64,000 nt of DNA. It comes from Acidobacteriota bacterium (GTDB taxonomy: Bacteria; Acidobacteriota; Blastocatellia; Pyrinomonadales; Pyrinomonadaceae). The stretch spans positions 248,001 to 312,000 of the forward strand of contig QQUY01000002.1 in the NCBI GenBank assembly GCA_003385635.1, written 5' to 3'. This document shows positions 1 through 7,396 of this stretch, in pieces. The position numbers were made by a program, and so were the translations under genes. Numbering within the stretch: the stretch's first letter is position 1; each line of letters starts with the position of its first letter. The notes below the pieces were generated by a model that was not told where the DNA came from, searched no databases, and saw only the letters and a list, made by a program, of their open reading frames with translations.

Positions 1-21
1 GGGCAAGCCCGCCGCTAAACG

Positions 22-84
22 GCTCACTGCTTACTGCTTACTGCTCACCGCTTACCGCTTACCGCTCACCGCTCACTGCTTCCT
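22..84. repeat. Degenerate heptamer array
   Basis: Nine consecutive 7-bp units of the form GCTYAYY (GCTCACT, GCTTACT, GCTCACC, GCTTACC) run without a break. The last units overlap the stop codon and 3' end of the minus-strand amidohydrolase gene. It is one of several heptamer arrays of different sequence in this window. Confidence 0.85.
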
Positions 85-1794
85 GTACGCGATCTTTCCG
101 CCGACGATCGTGTACAGCACTTCCGTAGAAGGGATCTCGTCTTCGGGAACCGTCAGTATGTCTTTCGAAAGCACGACAATATCGGCCAGCTTACCCGGTT
201 CGAGCGAGCCCTTGATCTCTTCTTCAAAACCGGACTTCGCAACGTTGATCGTGTAAGACCTCAGAGCCTCCATCCTGCTCATCTTCTGATCCGGATAAAA
301 GACCGATCCGTCATTCAGCTTTCTCGAAACGGTCGAATAGTACGAAGCGATCGGCGATACATCTTCGACCGGGGCATCTGTTCCGTTCGTAACGAGTGCA
401 CCCGATTGCATAAGCTTCTGCCAAACGTAAGCACCTTCCTCGCTTCGCTTGTCGCCGAGTCGATCGGGCACCCAGGTTCCGTCTGACGTGCAGTGAACGC
501 CCTGCATCGATGCAATGACTCCGAGCTTTCCGAACCTCGGAATGTCATCCGGATGAAGATGCTGTGCGTGCTCGATCCGCCATCGGAGGTCCTTCTTGTC
601 CTCATTCGCCTTGTAGGCTTCTTCAAAGATATCGAGCACCTCGCGGTTCGCGCGGTCGCCTATCGCGTGAATACAAAGCTGATAGTCATTTGCGACGGCA
701 AGTTCGGCGGTCTTCTTTGCAGATTCGATCGGGATGAGGTTCAGGCCGCTCAGTTCTGGTGCATCGCTATACGGTTCAAGAAGCCATGCGCCGCGAGATC
801 CGAGTGCGCCGTCGATCGAAAGCTTGATCGCCCTCACGGTAAGCATGTTGTTTCCGTGACCGATCACTCTTGTGCTCGCAAGGTTCTTCTCATGGTTTTC
901 GTTTGAATCCCGGATCATCATCCAGAGTCGAACCGGCATTTTGCCTTCATCAACCAGTTTCCTGAGGAACTCGACCACGCCGTAACTTGACCCGGCGTCG
1001 TGGAAGGTCGTAATCCCGTTCTCAAGGACTTCTTTGGCCGCAAGTTCCGCCGCCTCGCGCATGTTCGCATCACGTTCTTCATCCGTCGCGGGACCTATAT
1101 TCGCGCTTGAGACCAGCCCTTGCGCGGTTTCCCTCACAAAGCCGGTCGGATTCCCCTCAGCGTCCCTGAGGATCTCACCGCCCGCAGGATCCTTTGTCGA
1201 AGAATCTATGTTCGCGAGTTCCATAGCCTTCGCGTTGGCAAAAGAGCCGTGTCCGCTTGCGTGCGTCAGGATCACCGGATTGTCGGGAGACACTTCACTG
1301 AGCTTGTCGTGCACAGGTAGACCTTCAACCGCCGGTTCCGGCTTTTTATCCCACTTGTCCTGATGCCATCCTCTCCCCGTGATCCATTCGCCGGGCTTGG
1401 CTTTCTTTGCCGCCTCACCGACCATCGCGACGATCTCGTCCCAGTTCTTTGGCGTCGTCAGATCGAGGATCATCTTTGCGTTCCCGATCCCCATAAAATG
1501 GCCGTGTCCTTCGTTGAAACCGGGAATGGCAAGGCGCCCCTCGAGATCGATCTTCTCTGTTTCCGGACCCACGTATTTCTGAATCTCTTCGTCGGTTCCA
1601 ACCGCGACGATCTTATCGCCCTTCACAGCGAGCGCCTGAGCTTCTGTTTCCTTTTCGTCCACAGTGACGATCTTTCCGTTCAACAGCACAAGATCGGCGG
1701 GATCGTCGACGGTCGAAGCCGTGTTTTCGCAGCCGGACAATATAAGCGCGAAGATAGCGAGCAAGACGAATGTGCCGTGGGCTAACCGTTTCAT
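73..1794 (-). CDS. Amidohydrolase-family lipoprotein (YtcJ-like)
   Basis: This 573-aa protein belongs to the amidohydrolase superfamily, YtcJ-like/Amidohydro_3 branch, whose members hydrolyse amides or related C-N bonds; the substrate cannot be told from sequence. The N-terminus is a signal peptide ending in the lipobox LSGC, so it is probably a lipoprotein anchored on the periplasmic side. A short beta segment with KIVTVD precedes the metal-binding HGH motif (GHGHF) near residue 98. Later family signatures include RIEHAQH and GTDAPVE, and the C-terminus closes the composite beta domain (KLADIVVLSKD). AAGGAG lies 8 nt before the ATG, which supports the start. It appears monocistronic, and its stop codon is embedded in a heptamer array. 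Confidence 0.9.
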   Translation of the reverse strand: MKRLAHGTFVLLAIFALILSGCENTASTVDDPADLVLLNGKIVTVDEKETEAQALAVKGDKIVAVGTDEEIQKYVGPETEKIDLEGRLAIPGFNEGHGHFMGIGNAKMILDLTTPKNWDEIVAMVGEAAKKAKPGEWITGRGWHQDKWDKKPEPAVEGLPVHDKLSEVSPDNPVILTHASGHGSFANAKAMELANIDSSTKDPAGGEILRDAEGNPTGFVRETAQGLVSSANIGPATDEERDANMREAAELAAKEVLENGITTFHDAGSSYGVVEFLRKLVDEGKMPVRLWMMIRDSNENHEKNLASTRVIGHGNNMLTVRAIKLSIDGALGSRGAWLLEPYSDAPELSGLNLIPIESAKKTAELAVANDYQLCIHAIGDRANREVLDIFEEAYKANEDKKDLRWRIEHAQHLHPDDIPRFGKLGVIASMQGVHCTSDGTWVPDRLGDKRSEEGAYVWQKLMQSGALVTNGTDAPVEDVSPIASYYSTVSRKLNDGSVFYPDQKMSRMEALRSYTINVAKSGFEEEIKGSLEPGKLADIVVLSKDILTVPEDEIPSTEVLYTIVGGKIAYRKQ

Positions 1795-1874
1795 AAGTTG
1801 TCTCCTTGAAAGCTGATCTAGTGGGGTCGCCTAAGAATATGTGCTAGCGTATTGCGTTTTCAAGCGGGCGGGAC

Positions 1875-2100
1875 AAATCCGGGTTCCGGGTTCCGGGTTC
1901 CGGGTTCAAGATTCAAAGTTCAAAAATCAAAGTTTACGGTTCAAAGAAGAGAGGGCACGTAGCATCGGCGGAAACGCGACCGTCAGGGAGCGTGCCCGGA
2001 ACGCAGTTCCGAGTTCCTCGATTCAAGTTCAAGATTCAAAGTTCAGAGTTTAAGGCTCAAAGAAGAGAGGGCACGTAGCATCGGCGGAATCGCGTCCGTC
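1875..2100. repeat. Two heptamer arrays inside an 80-bp direct repeat
   Basis: Ten 7-bp units (GGTTCCG, GGTTCAA, GATTCAA, AGTTCAA types) run from 1875 to 1944, and a second array of the same family runs from about 2003 to 2058. Each is followed by the same unique block beginning AGAGGGCACGTAGCATCGG (about 1947-1984 and 2064-2100), giving a direct repeat with a 116-bp period. A related block with GGCGGAAACGCGAGCGTCC recurs near 60997. Confidence 0.85.
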
Positions 2101-2129
2101 TTTGGCTTGCGCCCAACCAGACGCAGCAT

Positions 2130-2165
2130 TTGACTGCGACAAGCTGAAGCTTGTCGGACATTTCA
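2130..2165. repeat. Short dispersed hairpin, copy 1
   Basis: GCGACAAGCTGAAGCTTGTC forms a hairpin around AAGCTGAAGCTT and is followed by GGACATT. A near-identical block lies at 10391-10419, after the M55 peptidase gene. Nothing coding was seen here. Confidence 0.6.
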
Positions 2166-2288
2166 TCGGTCGCGCACGCTTTAGCTTGCGCAAAAACAGG
2201 TTTCGTCGGTACTCGCATATGCGGGATTAAGTCTCCAAACATTTTGAAGGCGCGCACAATCCCCGTCATTACGATCCATATATCTGAG

Positions 2289-2379
2289 CCTTGAACTTTG
2301 AAGTTTGAACCCAACTCGGAACCTGGAACCCGAAACCTGAAACTTGATCGCTCCTGTCTCCTGTCTCCTGTCTTCCCCC
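2289..2379. repeat. Degenerate heptamer array
   Basis: Thirteen 7-bp units run from TTTGAA types through GGAACC/GAAACC types to three TCCTGTC units. The sequence changes gradually while the 7-bp period holds. It lies about 100 bp upstream of the ECF sigma factor gene. Confidence 0.8.
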
Positions 2380-2394
2380 CAGACCACACTTCCA

Positions 2395-2424
2395 GGAAAG
2401 TTTGCACCCAAAGCGTAACTTTCC
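2395..2424. promoter_or_regulatory. Candidate operator: perfect inverted repeat
   Basis: GGAAAGTT and AACTTTCC form perfect 8-bp arms separated by 14 bp, and end 58 bp upstream of the sigma factor start. The position suits a regulatory site for the sigma/anti-sigma operon, but no regulator is identified and it could be a transcript hairpin. Confidence 0.4.
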
Positions 2425-2482
2425 GCATTCCCGACAAAATAGATAACTAGGAGAAGAATCCGGCAACAGGCCTGGAACCGAT

Positions 2483-3082
2483 TTGAGGATCGAACCCGAC
2501 AGACTTCTGATAGACAGCGCCATTCGTGGCGATGCCGATGCCTGCGGAGAGATCTATCTGCTGCTCAAGGACTCGATCTACAGCTTTGCGGTCCGGATGA
2601 CAAATGATACAGCGGTCGCCGAAGAGATTACCCAGGACGTCTTCGTTTTTTTTGTACAAAACGGCGACAGGTTCGATCCGGACAAGGGGTCTCTGTTCTC
2701 GTTTCTTTGCGGAGTCGCGAGGAACAAGATCCTCAACCACCTGACGAGAAGCGGGACACGGCTCGAACGGTCCGAGACTGAACCAGGCGATCTCAACGGA
2801 ACTGACGGAAGTCCTGTTGGATCACCGCTGAACCTTCTGCTGGGGAAGGAGTTTTCTGAGGTGCTGGAGGAAGGGATTACCGCGCTGTCGGCTTTGCAGC
2901 GCGAGGCGCTACTACTAAGGGAAATGGAAGAACTCAGCTACAAGGAGATCTCAGAGATCACCGAAACGGAGGTCTCGGTGATCAAAGGAAGGATCCACAG
3001 GGCACGAAAGGCGCTCGCTGTTTCGTTGGCACCCTACCTCAAAGATTCGAGAACGAACGCATATGAACTGCACAGAAGTTAG
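2483..3082 (+). CDS. ECF-type RNA polymerase sigma factor
   Basis: This 199-aa protein is a sigma-70 family ECF factor that redirects RNA polymerase to a small regulon. Region 2 is at about residues 20-85 (AVAEEITQDVFVFF, with FLCGVARNKILNHL). A short linker leads to region 4 at about 125-185 (LSALQREALLLREMEELSYKEI, then VIKGRIHRARKAL, the helix-turn-helix). The start is TTG at 2483; AGGAG at 2449-2453 is too distant to be ideal and no ATG lies in frame before residue 39, so the exact start is uncertain. The next gene overlaps its end and encodes a zinc-finger anti-sigma factor, the usual partner arrangement. Confidence 0.92.
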   Translation: MRIEPDRLLIDSAIRGDADACGEIYLLLKDSIYSFAVRMTNDTAVAEEITQDVFVFFVQNGDRFDPDKGSLFSFLCGVARNKILNHLTRSGTRLERSETEPGDLNGTDGSPVGSPLNLLLGKEFSEVLEEGITALSALQREALLLREMEELSYKEISEITETEVSVIKGRIHRARKALAVSLAPYLKDSRTNAYELHRS

Positions 3083-3737
3083 AGAAAACCTGGACAGCCT
3101 GATCGATTCCGAGCTCGATGCGTCTACGAGGATAAACGTCCTGGCGCATATTGAAGCCTGCGCCGGATGCAGGATCGAGTACGAGAATCTGCGAACAGTG
3201 TCGAAGTCTGTAAAGCGGAACGCGGTTATAGAAACACCGAAGGCTTTGGACCCCAGAATCCTCGCTGCGATGAACACTGCGCTCGAAGAGAAGAAAGAAG
3301 CGGCCAAGCGCGATAGACCCGGGCTGTTCGTCTTCGGAAGGCTTGCATTCGGCGGGGCGCTTCTTGCATTGCTGATCGTGGGCGGACTGGCTTTTCAGCT
3401 AGGACGATTGTCCGCCGAACCGGCCGAGGTCAGCGTACGACCCGGAAGCCGCGATGCCTATCTGACAGATGATCGGGCGCCGGCGACAAAGATCATAGAA
3501 GTTCCGATCGTCGAGGAAAAGATCGTCAGGGTTCCGCAAATCAAGGAGAGGATCGTGACGAGAACAGTTTTCAGATGCGGCGAAGACCCGGGCGAGAACG
3601 AGACCGCTTCGATCTCGGGCGACGTGCCGCTACAAAGCTATGTACGCGACGGAGAGTATCTGACAAGGGCAGATCTTGAAGGATTTCAACCTGTTTCCGA
3701 AATGAAACTGAACATAATGCGGAGGGACGAGGAATAA
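3063..3737 (+). CDS. Membrane anti-sigma factor with zinc-finger domain
   Basis: This 224-aa protein probably holds the upstream ECF sigma factor inactive at the membrane until a signal arrives. The N-terminal ~40 residues carry the zinc-binding anti-sigma motif H-x3-C-x2-C (AHIEACAGC), with an earlier Cys in MNCTEV. One membrane helix lies at about residues 92-114 (FGGALLALLIVGGLAF). The outer part is short, charged and beta-rich, with paired IVEEKIVRVPQIKERIV segments. The gene overlaps the sigma gene by 20 bp and its stop overlaps the next ATG (TAATGA), so the three genes are probably translationally coupled. Confidence 0.88.
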   Translation: MNCTEVRENLDSLIDSELDASTRINVLAHIEACAGCRIEYENLRTVSKSVKRNAVIETPKALDPRILAAMNTALEEKKEAAKRDRPGLFVFGRLAFGGALLALLIVGGLAFQLGRLSAEPAEVSVRPGSRDAYLTDDRAPATKIIEVPIVEEKIVRVPQIKERIVTRTVFRCGEDPGENETASISGDVPLQSYVRDGEYLTRADLEGFQPVSEMKLNIMRRDEE

Positions 3738-4789
3738 TGACAAAACTTACTAAGCAGCTAATGGGCGCGGCAGTTCTGGCACTTTCCATTGCCGGAACAA
3801 GTGCAGCTCAATACGGGACGATACAGACGAATGACGGCGTTTCGATCTCGATCAAGACGGTCACGACGCCAAGCGGCAGCAACGACCGTTCATTTGGGAA
3901 TATCTACTCAAGCCAGTCCGAGGGGATCGTGCACAGAGTGATGACCGACCGAAAGAACAAGATCTACCTGGGTTATGACCTTTCTGTCGAACGGCTCGGT
4001 GATTCCGGGCAATTCAGGGTCACGATAAGACCGCTTTCCAAGACCCCGGACGCGTTGACCAAGAATTCGTCGGGCGGGACGGGAGCAGTTCAGGGAAGCG
4101 GCGAGGGCGGCTATTCTGTTTCTGTCGGTAAGAATAGGACGGGAGCGGTTCAGGGAAGCGGAGTCAGTATGGCTACCGGCAAGAGCGGTTCGCCTGACTA
4201 CACGGACTACTCGCCTCAGTCGCTTCAGAGCTATCCGGACCCGGTAGTAATAGATGACGGAGATTCTATCTCGATCGATCTCCTGGAAAATCCGGCAACC
4301 GGAACAAAGATCTCGGACGTTATCACGATCAACTATCGTGGTGGGCAATTTGGTGCCATTTACTCGGCCGACTCTTCGGCTAAAGACTTCACAATGGACG
4401 ATCTGATCCTCCGGATTGAGTATCCGTCGATCCAAGTTAACGAAGAGCGATTTACTTCAAGAGCAGGTGTGGCAGGGAACGTAATCTGGGTTTACATTCC
4501 TGGAAAAGGCAGATTCGTTTTTTCCTTTGTTCCCCAACCCGGATATGGCTTTACAAAGACAGGCGTGATCGAGGACAAGAATATCCGTTTTTCTTTGAAC
4601 GGTGATGTGTACAATCTGACGTCAAAATCAACGGTTCTTTGTTATGGTGGCAAGTGGAATCTTTGGGTTATGCACGACGCCGACTACACACCGGACTCAT
4701 CAGGGATTAACCCATCTGATCTTAACCTCGGCGGCACAAGTTCCGTAGACCTCCTGTTCAGGGCGCCGATGGAAATGATGGAGCTTTAG
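3737..4789 (+). CDS. Secreted protein of unknown function, third gene of the ECF operon
   Basis: This 350-aa protein has a clear signal peptide ending near AGTSAAQ. No family is recognised. The mature part is polar and Gly/Ser-rich. It contains a duplicated segment, TGAVQGSG, at about residues 114 and 134; the DNA copies at 4078 and 4138 are nearly identical, so the duplication is recent. Co-transcription with the sigma/anti-sigma pair suggests it is either a target or part of the envelope-stress sensing that the pair serves. A strong hairpin terminator follows 26 bp after the stop. Confidence 0.8.
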   Translation: MTKLTKQLMGAAVLALSIAGTSAAQYGTIQTNDGVSISIKTVTTPSGSNDRSFGNIYSSQSEGIVHRVMTDRKNKIYLGYDLSVERLGDSGQFRVTIRPLSKTPDALTKNSSGGTGAVQGSGEGGYSVSVGKNRTGAVQGSGVSMATGKSGSPDYTDYSPQSLQSYPDPVVIDDGDSISIDLLENPATGTKISDVITINYRGGQFGAIYSADSSAKDFTMDDLILRIEYPSIQVNEERFTSRAGVAGNVIWVYIPGKGRFVFSFVPQPGYGFTKTGVIEDKNIRFSLNGDVYNLTSKSTVLCYGGKWNLWVMHDADYTPDSSGINPSDLNLGGTSSVDLLFRAPMEMMEL

Positions 4790-4815
4790 TGGATCAAGGG
4801 GTCCAGGAATGTTTC

Positions 4816-4846
4816 AAGAGGCTGCCTGAAAAGGTGGTCTCTTTTT
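4816..4846 (+). terminator. Rho-independent terminator of the ECF operon
   Basis: A 12-bp stem with several G-U pairs (arm AAGAGGCTGCCT), a GAAA loop and a following T-run. The stem is nearly identical to terminators at 5084, 18399 and 62900. Confidence 0.8.
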
Positions 4847-4891
4847 CCTTTCAGAGAACGGGAAACCCCTCTGACAGGAAAAGAACTGCTG

Positions 4892-5036
4892 TCACTCGCC
4901 CCCTGCTTAAGCGGTGGAGAAGTTAGCATGCATCACAACCCGCAATTGGGGCATTGGCCTGGAAGATCGCTGGCGAAAGCAGACCGCAGATAACGGAGAA
5001 CCCCTTTCTTCCCCCTGTTGAAACGGGGGCAACTGA
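4892..5036. repeat. Decayed copy of the 140-bp composite palindromic element
   Basis: A degenerate TCACTCGCCCCC palindrome at 4892-4916 and a better one ending GGGGGCAACTGA at 5011-5036 flank about 95 bp. The layout matches the elements at 23245, 61228 and 63366, although the internal hairpins here are eroded. Confidence 0.6.
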
Positions 5037-5083
5037 CGATCTGGCTCAATCGAAACATCGAGACCCCGATTCCGGCAAAGCGA

Positions 5084-5107
5084 GAGGCTGCCCTTTCGGA
5101 CAGCCTC
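5084..5107 (-). terminator. Rho-independent terminator of the 5132-7234 gene
   Basis: Read on the minus strand this is GAGGCTGTCC, loop GAAA, then GGGCAGCCTC: a 10-bp stem 25 bp after the stop of the minus-strand gene. The T-run is weak. The stem matches the other terminators of this family. Confidence 0.7.
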
Positions 5108-5131
5108 AACGGTCGAACGATCTGAAAGTTC

Positions 5132-7234
5132 TTACGGATCAGCTACCACGTCCACGCCTGATACGTTTCCGTTAACATCGATGTCCTGCGGTGTAAACGT
5201 GTACCCTTTGGCTCCGGCTGAGACCGTGTAGGTTTGGCCGGGCTGGAGTCCGCGGATCGTGTAATATCCGAACATATTGCTCATAGCGGAGAACGTTTCG
5301 CCTCCTCCTGAAGCAACTACCCAGGTGTAGGGCAGCGGCCTTCCGTTCGAGGAAGTCACGCGTCCGGACATTGTCGCTGAGGCCAGGGCACCCATCGGAG
5401 CCATCACCTGGACCACGATCGGATTGCCGGTCTTGAAGAACCCGATTGTCGCGTTCTTCAGCTCAGGCGGACTCGTGGAATCGAAGCGGAAGTTGTACAT
5501 CGTGCCCCAACGGATCGCGTTTGCGTTCTGGTTCTGGGCGAACGACTCTGAGCTCCAGGTCATTGAGTTCGACGTAAGCGTTTCGGACCACGCCGCACTG
5601 CTGAATCCGGCGTCGTTGAGCGTACCGTCGTTCGGAGAACCCGGATGCTGGGGCGGCGAGTGAAATCCTACGTTCTGCACGGACACTCCGCTGCCAAGCT
5701 CAACGGCGAACGACTGAATAGCACGGTCAAGATTCTGGTTATAAACCGCGTACTCGTAATGCCAAACCCCCGGACCGGGACTTGTGACCTTGTATGCCAC
5801 CGCTCCTACGCCGTCAGTTCCAGGTGCGGGCTCAAACGGAACGATAGTCGCTCCTGGCCATGCTTCGATCGCTGCCTTTTCCCTTTGGGTCGCTCCGACC
5901 GGCGAGAAACCGAATGGGCTTCCGGTGCCATTGACCGAGTACTGGCGGTAGGAGACATTGTTGTACATATTGCACTCGCCGGGATTCGCCTCGCACCAGG
6001 CATATTCGTGCGGAGTAATGTACTGTCCTTCCGCATAATAGGTGGCGCCGACGTTCTGCGACGTATCGAGATCCGAGATGTTTGTCAGGATCCTGTGCGT
6101 AATTCCCGAATGGGCATGGCTTGAATGGTCGTTCGGTGGAGTCGCCGAATCGCCCCTCGGATAATGACCGTCAAACGGGTTGATCCACGCGCGAGATCCG
6201 AGGTTCGGTCCCGCGTTGAGGCTAGCAGAATATGGATCGGAACAACCCGAACCAAGGCGCGAGCCGCCGACGCCATTACAACCCAGCGCGCAGAGGTTTT
6301 GAGTCAGAGCGGTGAACGCGTGTTTTACGCTCGATTGTCCTATCTGCTCAAATCGGGCGTCGTTGTTCGATCCGCCGCTCATCCTGTACAAGTTCTGCGG
6401 TATCACGGGGTGATCGTTATCAGGAAGCCTGAACCAGTTGAGATTCTCAGTACCGTAGTTGCACGAAGTCGTGCCAAGCGCCAGACCGACCTGAGACCCG
6501 CTAACTCCGAACTGCGAAAGTCCAAACACATCACCGACGACAACATCGGGGCCGGGCGTAGTGCCTGCCTCGGGGCTGTCAATTGCCGGCAGCACGTCCG
6601 AAGTGATTGCGCCGTCAACCAGCTCGGCTACCTCGATCGTGTGCATCTTGGCGGTAAACGCGAACTTCCCGACGACCGACCCGGCGATCCCGGGCTGACC
6701 GATCTCGCTCGCAAACTCCTCAGACACGAGAATTCGCCCGCCTTTGACCGTCAGAATTCGCTTGCCCGGCTGATAATCGAAGGTGTGTCCCTCGATATTG
6801 AAGAACGTGAACCCGGTCTTGTTGTCACGAACCGTAAGTTCGTACGGCTCGCCCGGCATCGACCTTTCGACCATAAGCTGTTCATAGGATGAGTTAAGCT
6901 TTCCGGGAAGCTCGGCCGCATTTCTCGGTATGATGGTCATCGTCCCCGGGATCGGGCCTCGCAGCTCGTCCTCGAAAACTATTATCGAGAAGAACGAATT
7001 GCGTTCTGAATCAAAGTTCAGCTGCCTGGTTCCCAACGGCTTCGAACGCAAACGCTCGCCGTTGAGCCGGTCAAGATCGAGTTCAAGCGACACCGTGCCC
7101 CTGGACACGATCATCTTCTCGAGTGTACCGGACTCGCCGTTAGGCGCGGTTTGCACGGATTCGGTGTAGTAAACCAGAATTCCGGCAACCGGCAGAAATA
7201 TCGTCAAAATTGCTATTAGCAGTGTTCTTTGCAT
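5132..7234 (-). CDS. Large secreted protein with C-terminal carboxypeptidase-regulatory-like domain
   Basis: The protein is 700 aa from the ATG at 7234. An ORF continues upstream to 7558, but its first 108 residues have no secretory character and overlap the divergent gene, whereas MQRTLLIAILTIFLPVAGIL is a typical signal sequence/anchor. GGAGG precedes this ATG by about 14 nt. The central region is rich in Gly, Ser, Asn and aromatic residues with several Cys and is not a family I recognise. The last ~80 residues (SGRVTSSNGRPLP, FGYYTIRGLQPGQTYTVSA) form a carboxypeptidase-regulatory-like or prealbumin-like beta sandwich. Probably extracellular or cell-surface; function unknown. Confidence 0.85.
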   Translation of the reverse strand: MQRTLLIAILTIFLPVAGILVYYTESVQTAPNGESGTLEKMIVSRGTVSLELDLDRLNGERLRSKPLGTRQLNFDSERNSFFSIIVFEDELRGPIPGTMTIIPRNAAELPGKLNSSYEQLMVERSMPGEPYELTVRDNKTGFTFFNIEGHTFDYQPGKRILTVKGGRILVSEEFASEIGQPGIAGSVVGKFAFTAKMHTIEVAELVDGAITSDVLPAIDSPEAGTTPGPDVVVGDVFGLSQFGVSGSQVGLALGTTSCNYGTENLNWFRLPDNDHPVIPQNLYRMSGGSNNDARFEQIGQSSVKHAFTALTQNLCALGCNGVGGSRLGSGCSDPYSASLNAGPNLGSRAWINPFDGHYPRGDSATPPNDHSSHAHSGITHRILTNISDLDTSQNVGATYYAEGQYITPHEYAWCEANPGECNMYNNVSYRQYSVNGTGSPFGFSPVGATQREKAAIEAWPGATIVPFEPAPGTDGVGAVAYKVTSPGPGVWHYEYAVYNQNLDRAIQSFAVELGSGVSVQNVGFHSPPQHPGSPNDGTLNDAGFSSAAWSETLTSNSMTWSSESFAQNQNANAIRWGTMYNFRFDSTSPPELKNATIGFFKTGNPIVVQVMAPMGALASATMSGRVTSSNGRPLPYTWVVASGGGETFSAMSNMFGYYTIRGLQPGQTYTVSAGAKGYTFTPQDIDVNGNVSGVDVVADP

Positions 7235-7396
7235 AATCAGACAGCTGACCTCCCCCCGGGCCTTGTTATTGTAAAAACTATTGTTCAAACGGTGTGCGGA
7301 GAAATGTATTCCTTTGTAACCCACCGTGGGCCTTCTAATCAAGTAGCGTATACAATCGTATTTCCTTAGTTGAAGCTTGTTTTCGGCGCAAAAGGT

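Noticed and set aside
6125..6892. Plus-strand ORF of 255 aa
   Set aside because: It is the complement of the large secreted protein gene and has an Arg-rich, low-quality translation typical of shadows.
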